In this document: positions 1-9,038 of the stretch, piece after piece
Layout: the number at the start of each line of letters is the position of its first letter
Position numbering within the stretch: position 1 is the first letter of the stretch
From: Aestuariibius insulae
Lineage (GTDB): Bacteria > Pseudomonadota > Alphaproteobacteria > Rhodobacterales > Rhodobacteraceae
Direction: 5' to 3'
Assembly: GCF_040783535.2 (NCBI RefSeq)
Contig: NZ_JBFONW020000003.1
Location: forward strand, 186,001-250,000
Length of the DNA stretch: 64,000 nucleotides
Program-made: the position numbers and the translations under genes
Notes under the pieces: generated by a model
What the model saw: the letters and a program-made list of their open reading frames with translations, nothing else
Databases searched by the model: none
What the model was told of the DNA's origin: nothing

Positions 1-237
1 ATGTTGCTTTGTATGGGAGCTGTCCGTCCTTCTAAAATAATGATCCTAAGCTACTTAGAGCGAGCTTACTGCATCGACAGAGAGCGGGGACTTCGCTCGT
101 CCCTCAAAGGTTTTCTAGATGGACGAGTGCAGATGCAGTGACTTGATACTTAAGTACCGCTGACATACTACAAGAACGCGTCTTCAGCCTTTAATAGCTT
201 CTGTATCTGGCCTGCTACCGATCTCGTGGACGGCTGC

Positions 238-470
238 CTAAGCTTTCATCGCCAACTCCTCGTATAGAATTCGGCTCAGATACCCGATCACCGACTGTCG
301 CCGGACCGGATTGTGGAAGCGCTCAATGTAGTCGAAGGCATCGGCCTGGGCCAGATCCCGCTTCCGGTGGTCCGCTCCTAGACCCGTTCGATCCTGAGTG
401 AATAGAAGAAACTCTCGATCGCAGCGTTGTCCCACACGTTGTCGGAGCAGCTCATCGAACAGGTCAAGAG
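238..470 (-). pseudogene. IS3-family transposase OrfB C-terminal remnant
   Basis: Read on the minus strand this stretch carries the end of an IS3-type integrase. The first part reads TCSMSCSDNVWDNAAIESFF, covering the conserved WDNA and final catalytic Glu region. It runs into a stop, and the remainder continues in another frame as DAFDYIERFHNPVRRQSVIGYL, the usual C-terminus of these transposases. The first about 200 residues are absent, and a frameshift plus a stop separate the two pieces, so it cannot be functional. It differs in sequence from the intact IS3 element at 48 kb. It indicates old insertion activity at this edge of the accessory region. Confidence 0.8.
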
Positions 471-652
471 TTCAAACAATTTAAATTTCAATACGAAACT
501 CGAGAAATTGAATAGTTTCAGCATATTAGCCTTAGTTATTTTTTCGAATATTTTAGATAATTTCTTAGATGAAAGATCAGTTCAGTTAAGAAACTGTACT
601 CCAGTAATTTGTATTCTTCTATCTACAAGATGGATAAGAAGGATTGATAGAG

Positions 653-2905
653 ATGGTCACTCTTAGAGTAAACCAAGGAGACTATGTGAGGGGTGCCGAG
701 AGCTTCTCCGAGGACCATTTTGGAATAATTCAAGCTAATATGTTTCAGTGGCATCATTTTGAAGCTCATGCTGAGAGGCTTGAGAGCCATCATATTAGGT
801 GGCCAGGCGGAACACTTGCTGAGGTTGACTACGATATTTACGGTCTTGATATTCCAAACCTATTTGATGGGACAAAGCTATGGACACACGATGAAAATCG
901 TCAACGGCCTGGCCTGTCTGATATGCTAAAGTATGCGATTGAGACCGACCAAGCCTTTAGTATGATCATCCCAACAATGAGATATGAGGATGATCTAGCT
1001 CGCGGCACACGGGAAGTTCGGGACTTCATTCAAGATCTGCTCGATGGAAAATATGGTCCTCTGCCACCAAGTCTGACTCTAGAAATAGGGAACGAATATG
1101 ATAACAAGTTCGAAGAAGGCGCTGCAGGTTATGCCAAGGTAGCAAACGCACTCCTCGAAGAGATTGCAAAAATCTTGCCTAAGTACGACTTGGATAAGCT
1201 CGGCGTCGACCTAAAAATTGGAGTACAGACAGGGTACCGATCAGAAGAGGACGTCGTAATAAGAGAGACGCTTAGCGATGAAGCATTGTCAATCGTCAAC
1301 ACTGTCGTGCATCACGCGCTCCCTATCCGTTTTGAGGCAATTAATCAAACCGAGCGATCCCTCGATGGAACCTTTCTGGACCAAACACAAACAGAAAGCA
1401 GGGCCAGCTTTGCGGAAGACTGGGCGCAGGATATAGCCAATGCAGGCGGTAGCAATGATGTTGAGCACTACATGTCAGCTTGGAATATTGGGAAGGGAGC
1501 AACTCACCCTGAGAACGCGTTTCTCGACTATAATGACTATGGTCTGAGATCAGCATCAGCGTCTCTCGAGCTGCTAGTGACGAGTGTAGATGCAGGGATA
1601 GACAGGGCGGCAGCCTGGGGTATCAATGCACCAAACCTCAATGCGCTGTCCGACATAGGAGGTCAAGACACGCTCACCCACAAGGGTGAAGCCTTCCGCA
1701 TGATGTCCGAAGCCTTGCCAGGCGCAACTATCCTCGATGGATATCAAGCAAACGATCGAGCAGATGCAGTTATGCAGTATTCTTTCGAGAGTGATGACAC
1801 CTTTGTGGTATTCGTAGCAGCGAATGACATTCAGGAAGGAGGCGGAAGCGTTCGCTTGGAATTCGGCGACTTAGCAGATGGTAGCTATCTGCATGTAGAG
1901 CGGCTTGGTACGGTCTTGGACGACTCCTATGATGGTGAATTTCAGTCCGACGAGACAAGAGTGCATGAAAAACCAACAGTAGATACAGCGCTCTACACAG
2001 GTGATATCTCTTCTTTTGATCTCGACCTGACAGAGGATTATGAGTTCATACGGGTCGTAGTTTCAAAAGGTCCGCCAACCGATAGCTTCACAAGTCTTCT
2101 AAAAGATGAGACTTTGACCGATGCAGTAGAGGTGACCAATGGCGATCCCGTTGGTCGAGCATACGGGGGCACAGAGCTAGACGACCACATGTTTGGACAA
2201 GGCGGCGATGACCTATTCCGCACAGGTGACGGTCAAGATACTGTTCTAGCGGGAGAGGGTGATGATACGGTGTATTCAGGCAGGGGATTTGACACCGTCT
2301 ATACATTCGGTGGAAATGACAAAATTTACCTTGGGGCGGGCAATGATCGAGCGTTTGGAGGCATGGGCGATGATGAGATCCGCGGTGACTCTGGCCGAGA
2401 TGAGATCATTGCTGGTCAAGGGAACGACTATATTCATGGTGGCTCAGGGAGTGATTTTGTCGATGGGGGCTCAGGTAACGATCGACTTATTGGCGGCGAA
2501 GGTCAGGATTACTTAGACGGAGGACAGGGGAATGATCGACTAACCGGCGGTGCGGATTCCGATGTCTTTAGGTTCGATTTTAATTCAGGTCGAGATGTTA
2601 TCACAGACTTCGATGAGAATGATGTTATCATATTAACGACTAGCGCTATTAGCAATCAGAATGGAGATAATAATTCAACTGATAGTCTTGATCTCGATAG
2701 CCTCATCATTGAAAGGAATGGAAACGTAATCATTAATCTAGAAGGAAGAAACGAAGTTCGCATAAATAACTCTACGAAGGAAGATGTATTATCACAAATT
2801 GATGTCGTTTCTGCTGATGAGGTAAAGTTCGGAAAGGGGAAAATTGGCGACGAACTTTTCTTCGTCTGCGATGGCCTAAAGCCATCGGACGATGAGATTA
2901 TGTAA
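653..2905 (+). CDS. RTX calcium-binding protein with glycoside-hydrolase-like N-terminal domain
   Basis: A 750-residue protein. Residues 1 to about 390 look like a TIM-barrel glycoside hydrolase of the clan-A type: IRWPGGT near 48 and LEIGNEYD at 143-150, where Glu148 would be the acid/base residue. Residues about 505-640 hold at least ten glycine/aspartate nonapeptide repeats (GGxGxDxxx) typical of RTX proteins, which bind calcium and fold after type I secretion. No N-terminal signal peptide is visible, in line with type I export; no T1SS genes are in the window. The start at 653 is preferred over a TTG nine bases earlier because AAGGA at 638-642 is well spaced from 653. The second catalytic Glu is not obvious: the likely place reads SAWN (275-278). 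Substrate unknown; extracellular polysaccharide is a guess. Confidence 0.82.
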   Translation: MVTLRVNQGDYVRGAESFSEDHFGIIQANMFQWHHFEAHAERLESHHIRWPGGTLAEVDYDIYGLDIPNLFDGTKLWTHDENRQRPGLSDMLKYAIETDQAFSMIIPTMRYEDDLARGTREVRDFIQDLLDGKYGPLPPSLTLEIGNEYDNKFEEGAAGYAKVANALLEEIAKILPKYDLDKLGVDLKIGVQTGYRSEEDVVIRETLSDEALSIVNTVVHHALPIRFEAINQTERSLDGTFLDQTQTESRASFAEDWAQDIANAGGSNDVEHYMSAWNIGKGATHPENAFLDYNDYGLRSASASLELLVTSVDAGIDRAAAWGINAPNLNALSDIGGQDTLTHKGEAFRMMSEALPGATILDGYQANDRADAVMQYSFESDDTFVVFVAANDIQEGGGSVRLEFGDLADGSYLHVERLGTVLDDSYDGEFQSDETRVHEKPTVDTALYTGDISSFDLDLTEDYEFIRVVVSKGPPTDSFTSLLKDETLTDAVEVTNGDPVGRAYGGTELDDHMFGQGGDDLFRTGDGQDTVLAGEGDDTVYSGRGFDTVYTFGGNDKIYLGAGNDRAFGGMGDDEIRGDSGRDEIIAGQGNDYIHGGSGSDFVDGGSGNDRLIGGEGQDYLDGGQGNDRLTGGADSDVFRFDFNSGRDVITDFDENDVIILTTSAISNQNGDNNSTDSLDLDSLIIERNGNVIINLEGRNEVRINNSTKEDVLSQIDVVSADEVKFGKGKIGDELFFVCDGLKPSDDEIM

Positions 2906-3778
2906 TGATATACAGCTTATGCTTCGAACCTGGTCATTATCAAAGTCTGAATACAGCGGCATTCATTGGAATAGCGATCGCGGAAAAGATCTTCAAGTAT
3001 CTATAATTATAGGTGGCGACTCGAAATTAGTTCTCATCGACGGAACATGACCTTAACGTATTTTCGACGCTAGTAGCAGAGTTTGTGATGCTATGCGACT
3101 ACTGCGGTAGCTTATGCTTAGAATTCCAGGGCGCGCGCATTCCTGGTGCGAGGCATCACAGACCAATCAGCGGTATTATCTAGAGGCAGTTACCTGTTAA
3201 TCGTCGAAGCTGCGTCAGATCCACGCTTCTATGTCGTCATCTGTCCTTTTGAAGATAAGATTGCGGCAGATCAAACGTTGGACATAATACTGTACGGCAT
3301 GGAGTGCGATACCCGGTACTTGCGCGTGTCCCTAAATTATAAATCCTCCTTCTACCTCGATTTCTTTAATCTTCTCAAACGACTTCCCTTCCCTTTCCTT
3401 CATCACTAGATTAGACGCCGTCCAGGATGGATCATAGTAAGCCACATCGATCAACTTCCGACTTCTTACTCAGATATTCCGGTAGCTAACCCTGAATAGT
3501 CACAAGCTACCACGGTGCTATAGCTTCAGCGTTCGCAACAACGGTATAAGAATTCTGCAACTAGTACTCCATAGGTTTGTCGCATCATTGGAATTTCTTG
3601 CGTCTAATAAATTGTTGATCCAGCGCGTAACAATCATCTATGTGACTTTGGCCATGGAACTGGACAATAGACTGCACGAGCTGTATCGTTTACTTCTTTG
3701 ATATTAATAAGAGATCACCTGTATCGCATCTCGACTATGAGATCCGTATGTTTGGCTCCGATTACCTAATCTTTGGCC
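2906..3778. other. AT-rich intergenic stretch, no supported gene
   Basis: About 870 bases between two convergent genes. Possible reading frames are short, lack a convincing ribosome binding site and have no recognisable protein pattern. A small inverted repeat (CCAGG/CCTGG, 3126-3146) is the only structure seen. Confidence 0.5.
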
Positions 3779-4561
3779 CTAATACTGGAACCTCTTGGAA
3801 TATACACCAGAAGGCCCAGCAATAATATGACCGCGCACTTGAACATGAAAATGTTTGCAAGCAGACTGAAGACTATCAATGGCTCGTTGATCTCGGGCTT
3901 GAGGTTCTGATCTGCCAAAAACTTTGTTTTGTATAAGGACTACGGATATTGCGTTTAGCTCAAGAATCCTCTTCACAATCTCTCTCGGGTAAATCTTTAC
4001 ATAGTCGACTGTACCGCTTGCGCTCTTCTCAATAGTGATCATACGATTATCACCATCCAAATAGAGGACATGAGCCTCCTCCTTTACCTGCGTATGAGTT
4101 ACGGTGCGACAGTATTCAACAAGTACTTCCCAAGATGAAAGTATATTAAGAGAGGAAATTGACGAATATGGAATATAGCTGACGAATCTCTTTACTAAGA
4201 GAATCCGTCGATATATCTCTAACGTAATACCATCTGTATTGAGCATATCCTCCCTACTAGCGCTTAGTATGCTCCTTAAATTAATGAACCTATTGAGTAA
4301 TATCTCGGTGATCTCATGCTTATTAATACAGTTTGAGGGCAGGTCGTCGAAAAGAGATTCAAGAAGCTCTCGCTCGGGGTTGGAGCTTAGTAGACATGGA
4401 CTGCACATGCTCCTTTGAATTTGGCACCCTGAGCATGAACGTGGCCGCCTATACGATCTCAATTCCAAAAGCGACGTACAAAAATTATTATCAGTGTTTT
4501 GATTTTTCGAAACTACTTTTGCATCAAGACAAATGTTATGAGTTGGCGATTGGATTGTCAT
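3779..4561 (-). CDS. RadC-like protein lacking the JAMM metal-binding motif
   Basis: 260 residues. The second half follows the RadC/MPN fold: HVLYLDGDNR at 164-173, SGTVDYVKIYPREIVKRILELNA at about 182-204 and GHIIAG at 244-249 match RadC family blocks. The family's HNHPSGDPTPS metal-binding segment is replaced by QNKVFGRSEPQ at 211-221, so both zinc-ligand histidines are gone. Residues 65-130 resemble the helical N-terminal part of RadC. The N-terminus also has two CxxC pairs (43-46 and 53-56), unusual for RadC. RadC genes usually travel with mobile elements and their function is unsettled. This copy is either a catalytically dead variant or a decaying gene. It sits alone in AT-rich DNA with no operon partner. 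Confidence 0.65.
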   Translation of the reverse strand: MTIQSPTHNICLDAKVVSKNQNTDNNFCTSLLELRSYRRPRSCSGCQIQRSMCSPCLLSSNPERELLESLFDDLPSNCINKHEITEILLNRFINLRSILSASREDMLNTDGITLEIYRRILLVKRFVSYIPYSSISSLNILSSWEVLVEYCRTVTHTQVKEEAHVLYLDGDNRMITIEKSASGTVDYVKIYPREIVKRILELNAISVVLIQNKVFGRSEPQARDQRAIDSLQSACKHFHVQVRGHIIAGPSGVYSKRFQY

Positions 4562-5019
4562 ATTTTAGATCAACTTCTTTGTGCTGGCAAAGCGTAGTAT
4601 CTTACGTTCCGACATGAGGTTGGTGTTCTCGAAGTTCGATCTAGTCGCGTCTTGCTTAAGAGAAAGTAAACTTGAGAGCTGTTGTTCGAGGAATATCAGC
4701 TCTTACCCCAAGATCGGGGAAGGTAGGCCTCCTCACTCTGGAGCAAAAGGGTCACCTGCGCGTGTCAGAATCCCTATTTATAAGGTGGATGGCTCGAGGT
4801 TTGAGTTCGATTGTGGGCGGCTGAGCATCAAGTTCGAGACGCTGACCAAGCGACATCGAAATGCTTCAACATCACTTTGAAGTTCAGAAGTATCTCTTTC
4901 GCTCAACCTTACTTTGTTTACCGACTGCTACAACGTAGGAGCTTTTGAACGTCGCGCCTTGCCGACCTATTGCGCGTTACGCTCTCATATCAAGAGGCTA
5001 GGTTGGAAGCTCAGTAAGC
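4562..5019. other. Intergenic, nothing recognised
   Basis: About 460 bases between the RadC-like gene and the 3' end of the histidine kinase. No coding frame with a believable start and no clear hairpin terminator was seen. Confidence 0.4.
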
Positions 5020-6882
5020 TTATAGGTTGCCTCGCAACTCAAATTTTATCCCGTCTCTATCATAGCTCACGAGGGAGCTGCCCGAGAAATACGATCCGAC
5101 AATCCTTTTAAGAATTGTTGAGCCGAAGCCCTCCGTGGTTGGGGGTTTAACTTCTGGACCATCCTGTTCGACCCACCGGAACATGAAAGCTCCCTCTTCA
5201 TCGACGTCCCAAGCGATCCTTATGTGACCGACATTATTGGAAAGAGCGCCATATTTCGAGGCATTTGTCGCCAATTCGTGAAGTGCGAGCGTAAGACCCA
5301 GAACCTGATCGGACGTCATCGGGATCGATGGTCCGAAGAACTCAACTCGGCTCTGCTGAGGAACGTGTGGAGCGAGACTGGTCTCGATCACAGAAAGGAT
5401 ATCCGCAGTCTTCTCTTCCGCGCGGGTCAACACATCCTGAGCACCCGACAGCGCGCGAAGGCGAGCGTCGATCGCCTGCTGCGCCGCCGGCGTATCCGTT
5501 GTGTTCCGCAAGCTCTGCTTTACGATGATCTGCGCTATGGCGAGCATGTTCTTCATCCGATGCGCAATCTCGATTGCGAGAATATCCCGCTCCTTTTCGA
5601 AGCGGAGAACATCGATCGCAGCATAAGTCCGGTCAAACATCGCGCCAAGGAACGTCAGTTCTGCCTCGGACCACTCGCGCGTCTCAGTGTCGTTTACGAA
5701 CAGAACCGCCTTGAGTTTGCCTTGCTCTATGAGAGGAAGGTTCACAAGTGATCTGATATCGATACTTGCGAGCGCCGAGGCATCTTCGACGCGCGGGTCC
5801 GCTTCCGCATCTGAAATGACAACCTCCTTTCCTTCGTGCAGCTCGGAGACGAAGCTTCCAAAATCACTGAATTTCAGTGTTCCAACGATACTGTTGCGCC
5901 TGCTGCTGTTCCAGTCGGCCTGGATATCGATTGTGTCACCATCTGCATCGACATAGCCGTGACCGACCCGCGAAGCGTAAAGCGTCTCACCGATAACGCG
6001 AGAGGCTAGCTCCGCGATTTCCGCCGCGTCATCAATGTCCCGAACCTTTTCCGCGAACTCCAGCCGGGCCTCTTTCATCCGGAGATGCTCCTGCTGTTCA
6101 GTAACATCAACGACGATACCGGTCAGGCGTTCGGGGTCTCCATTCTCTTTCAGATGGACGCGGCCCTGGAAATGGATCCAACGCGGCCGTGTTTGATCGC
6201 TGATCACTCGATAAATGACATCGCTGTCCTGAGCATCTTTGAGCGTCGCCCGAAGAACAGCACGCGCGTCTTCCCGATCTTCCTCGACAATGCCGTCGAA
6301 GAAGACGTCCGTTGTCGTGCCGCCTTCTGCCGCATCGATATCGACAGAATGCATGCGGGCGCAGACATGATCCGTAATGATCAAGTCATTCTGCAGATCG
6401 ATATCGAAGACCCCGACGGTTCCTGATCGTTGCATCGCAAGAGTGGCTCTGTCCTGAAGCCGCGCCATGCGTTGGTCCGCTTCACGTTCTACCATGCGAT
6501 CGCGGAAGATCTTTACGAATCCTTCGATCCTCTTGGGATCCTGAATCGCATCTCCGTCAAGATCGGTCCCGTCGAGGAATGGCATCATAAGGCCGCTTCC
6601 CCAAAACTTCTCACCGTCCTTAGGAACATGCCATCGCACGTCCTCGGCACGGCCATCTTCGATAGCGCGTCTCATCTCAGTTTCCGGGCGATCCTTATCG
6701 ACATCGTCGGCTGTGAAAAAAACATCCGCCGACCGGCCGACGATTTCATCCTCGGTCCAACCGAGAATGCGCTCCGCGCCCTCGTTCCAGCTGGTCACGA
6801 TCCCATCCGCATCGAGGGTCACAACAGCATGATCAACGATCGATCTCAGAATAGTCCGGTTCAGCGCAGCAATCTTCTCCAT
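5020..6882 (-). CDS. PAS-PAS-GAF HWE-family sensor histidine kinase
   Basis: A 620-residue soluble sensor kinase. Two PAS domains cover about 10-130 and 150-270 (the first with DADGIVTSWNEGAERILGW), then a GAF domain at about 285-430. The kinase core begins near 435: EIAHRMKNMLA carries the phosphoacceptor His441, HELATNASKYGALS (His535, Asn540) is the ATP-binding N-box, and RWVEQDGP (Trp570, Glu572) supplies the remaining hallmarks that name the HWE family. No transmembrane segment is visible, so it senses a cytoplasmic signal; HWE kinases often act in light, redox or general stress signalling. A single-domain receiver gene starts 221 bases away in the opposite direction and is the likely partner. 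Ligand or cofactor unknown; the PAS core lacks the NCRFLQ motif of LOV photosensors. Confidence 0.9.
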   Translation of the reverse strand: MEKIAALNRTILRSIVDHAVVTLDADGIVTSWNEGAERILGWTEDEIVGRSADVFFTADDVDKDRPETEMRRAIEDGRAEDVRWHVPKDGEKFWGSGLMMPFLDGTDLDGDAIQDPKRIEGFVKIFRDRMVEREADQRMARLQDRATLAMQRSGTVGVFDIDLQNDLIITDHVCARMHSVDIDAAEGGTTTDVFFDGIVEEDREDARAVLRATLKDAQDSDVIYRVISDQTRPRWIHFQGRVHLKENGDPERLTGIVVDVTEQQEHLRMKEARLEFAEKVRDIDDAAEIAELASRVIGETLYASRVGHGYVDADGDTIDIQADWNSSRRNSIVGTLKFSDFGSFVSELHEGKEVVISDAEADPRVEDASALASIDIRSLVNLPLIEQGKLKAVLFVNDTETREWSEAELTFLGAMFDRTYAAIDVLRFEKERDILAIEIAHRMKNMLAIAQIIVKQSLRNTTDTPAAQQAIDARLRALSGAQDVLTRAEEKTADILSVIETSLAPHVPQQSRVEFFGPSIPMTSDQVLGLTLALHELATNASKYGALSNNVGHIRIAWDVDEEGAFMFRWVEQDGPEVKPPTTEGFGSTILKRIVGSYFSGSSLVSYDRDGIKFELRGNL

Positions 6883-7103
6883 AATGTCCGTTGGCCTTAT
6901 TTCACTGACGCGGCCGCACCTATCCTCGCGGCCTTGGTTCCAAATCGAACGTTGCTAAATACCATATACAGTTGGTTAGTTGTGCAGGGTCGGGACCTTA
7001 TCTCACCCGGGCTGCGTTAGCTGAATAATGATTAAGCTGCGAAATCACCACCCACCTGTGCATCCGAGCTCTTTGCGCGGTACAAACGCTACTGAAGTTC
7101 TCC

Positions 7104-7481
7104 ATGCCACTGACGGGCCTGCACTTTCTCTTGGTCGAAAACGAGCCCCTTATCGGCCTCGACGTCGTGATGATGTTGGAAGGCGCCGGAGCGACGGTGC
7201 AAGGACCAATTATCTCGGCGCATGAGGCGATGGAAGCCGTCGTATCAGCGTCAAGCGAAAGAGCGTGGGACATGGCGATCATGGATTATCAATTAGGCGA
7301 GGAGACTTGCGAGCCAGCGGCGCGACCGCTTTGCAGCAAGCATATTCCGGTCGTCTTTCATACAGGGAGCTCGTTGAGAGCTGCAGCGCTCTCAAAAGAG
7401 CTTTCCATTCCCATCGTGGCCAAGCCTGCATCTGAAGCGGATTTCACTCTCGCGATAGAATCCTATCATACTAAAGGTTAG
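7104..7481 (+). CDS. Single-domain response regulator (receiver protein)
   Basis: 125 residues forming one receiver domain: LLVENEP near the N-terminus supplies the acidic pocket, MDYQL holds the phosphoacceptor Asp near 60, and VAKPAS holds the conserved Lys. There is no output domain, so it would work through protein contacts or as a phosphate sink. The gene is divergent from the HWE kinase, a common arrangement for HWE/HisKA_2 kinases and small receivers in alphaproteobacteria, so I infer that the two form a pair. The ribosome binding site is weak; the ATG is chosen because the beta-1 strand follows immediately. Confidence 0.85.
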   Translation: MPLTGLHFLLVENEPLIGLDVVMMLEGAGATVQGPIISAHEAMEAVVSASSERAWDMAIMDYQLGEETCEPAARPLCSKHIPVVFHTGSSLRAAALSKELSIPIVAKPASEADFTLAIESYHTKG

Positions 7482-8056
7482 CTAGAGTTCCAGTAGTTAG
7501 CCATTCCTCTATCTGCATCATTAGCTCGCCACGTAGCCTCTCTAGGTGAACCCTACTAAGCATTTGCGCATCGCACATTAATTATGTGCCACATAATCTT
7601 CTACTTGGCTATTTATCAGATAAAGCTAGGTAACATCATGTTATCCAGATATTATCAACTATAATAGATAATTTACCGGCGAGAATATTAATAGCCATAG
7701 TATGGCTAGATACTAAGATCAAGATGTTTCAATTTAGTAGAACGGCATTAGTCGCACTTTCTACTATTCACTAGATTTTCTTTACGCGTAGGTAGATAAA
7801 ATAGATTGCATTGCTTATGTGTAAATGATCATCTGGAGTGTCCCCTCAGAGCTCCATGATCATAAATTTTTTCCAGTTTTGAGTTGATAAGTTTAGTGGA
7901 TGACCTGCATCATCATGTAACGGTATACAATTGAGATCTTAACAATGTGTTAAGAGAACTAGACAACCATCATCTGATAAACGCTAGAAAATTCCCCACG
8001 ATAGACAAGATGTTAACATAAGCTATGCCTAACTTGCGATTGGTAGCGGGGAAGAG
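7482..8056. other. AT-rich intergenic region with several palindromes
   Basis: No gene supported. It holds four short, exact inverted repeats: ATTATGTG-c-CACATAAT (7581-7597), TAACAT-c-ATGTTA (7631-7643), CTTAAC-aatgt-GTTAAG (7938-7954) and ATGTTAACAT (8010-8019). The last two lie upstream of the small gene at 8057. None is followed by a T-run, so they look more like protein-binding sites than terminators. Confidence 0.5.
7581..7597. promoter_or_regulatory. Perfect 8-bp inverted repeat, possible operator
   Basis: ATTATGTG and CACATAAT separated by one base. It lies 100 bases after the receiver gene, in AT-rich DNA and without a T-tract. The geometry suits a dimeric DNA-binding protein, but no candidate regulator is adjacent. 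Confidence 0.4.
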
Positions 8057-8386
8057 TTGAGTGTGAGTTCTGAAGATAGGTATGTTGAGATGTATGAAGA
8101 GTATGATAGAGGTGCGGATACAGATCGTATGGCATGCGATGGAAGACCCGCATCCCATCAGGTAAGCGTTCAATCAGCACCTAAGGACCAGAAGTTAGAA
8201 GCATACTGTAGTGCTTACGATGCTCTTGTACTTCTCAGACGAACGACGCGCACCTCGGATAGGCCGTGTGTCTGCCTTCTGATAGACGGGATGCTAAATG
8301 ACCTTGAAAAACAGATAGAAAATCGGGTCGATATTCTTCATCGATCCGCTTCAGAGAGCGAGACGACGCCAATTTACTTTGATTAA
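8057..8386 (+). CDS. Hypothetical protein, about 109 residues
   Basis: I do not recognise this protein. The frame opens at TTG 8057 (GTG 8063 is also possible), with GGGGA at 8048-8052 as a ribosome binding site. The N-terminal 35 residues are acidic and polar; the middle (LEAYCSAYDALVLLRR, VCLLIDGMLNDLEKQIENRVDIL) looks helical. There is no signal peptide or membrane segment. Another small unknown gene follows about 60 bases downstream on the same strand, so the two may be cotranscribed. Two palindromes lie just upstream (7938-8019). The gene could be spurious, but its length, ribosome binding site and neighbour favour a real small gene. Confidence 0.5.
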   Translation: MSVSSEDRYVEMYEEYDRGADTDRMACDGRPASHQVSVQSAPKDQKLEAYCSAYDALVLLRRTTRTSDRPCVCLLIDGMLNDLEKQIENRVDILHRSASESETTPIYFD

Positions 8387-8443
8387 CGTAGTGTTAAGAT
8401 TTACCACATATGCTTGATTCTGGCTGAACTGTGGGGGTCTGAG

Positions 8444-8689
8444 ATGGATAGGAGAGCCGATCAACAAGCGGAAGAGCTCTTACGGATGGAGCTCTTGATT
8501 GTAGCAAGAGACCTCAAACAAACACTTACATGGGCGAACTGCGCAAGCGCTGAGGATCATTTCAAAGCTCATATCCCAAGCATTCTTGCACGGCTAGATC
8601 AAATTGAACTTACGGCAAAGAGTTTATGTGAAGACAGCGAGCTAACTCAGACTAGATCGCAGCTAGCAGACGCTGTTGTTGATGTCTAG
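8444..8689 (+). CDS. Hypothetical small helical protein, 81 residues
   Basis: Not recognised. The ATG at 8444 is preceded by GGGGG at 8433-8437, a good distance for a ribosome binding site; a TTG at 8414 would give a longer form. The sequence is rich in Glu, Leu, Ala and Gln (ADQQAEELLRMELLIVARDLKQTL, then SILARLDQIELTAKSL) and is probably two long helices, perhaps a coiled coil. No Cys-rich or catalytic motif is present. It follows another small unknown gene on the same strand. Confidence rests on ribosome binding site and amino-acid composition only. Confidence 0.5.
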   Translation: MDRRADQQAEELLRMELLIVARDLKQTLTWANCASAEDHFKAHIPSILARLDQIELTAKSLCEDSELTQTRSQLADAVVDV

Positions 8690-9038
8690 GATACTCCGAA
8701 TAAAGAGTGCATCTCAATTTATGTATGTTGATCATTTGAAATACTGCTTTGCTCTTTATTTAGAAAATCTAACCGACTACGAGTGATGACTTGGGTTATT
8801 ATAGATTGCCTCCTTGCGAAGTGCATATTAATCTCTTTGATTAGGTTAGTATCTACATCAGTCGCCACTGGTGACTGACTATTGTCCCTAGCTACATTAT
8901 TCCTCACACCGATCTCCCTTCAGATTACCTAAATTTGCATAGCTTAGTTAAGAATATATGAATCAATATTTTCTCCTAGGGACAAAATTCTCCCAGACGG
9001 TTTACTATTAGCTAGTTCATGCTCTTTCAATGTCCACC
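8690..9038. other. AT-rich intergenic, nothing recognised
   Basis: About 350 bases between convergent genes. No supported frame on either strand and no strong terminator hairpin. Confidence 0.4.

Noticed and set aside
427..666. Plus-strand frame of 79 residues
   Set aside because: It begins inside the IS3 remnant, overlaps the RTX gene start and has no ribosome binding site; the translation looks random.
3146..3409. Plus-strand frame of 87 residues
   Set aside because: No ribosome binding site, no family pattern, isolated in AT-rich sequence.
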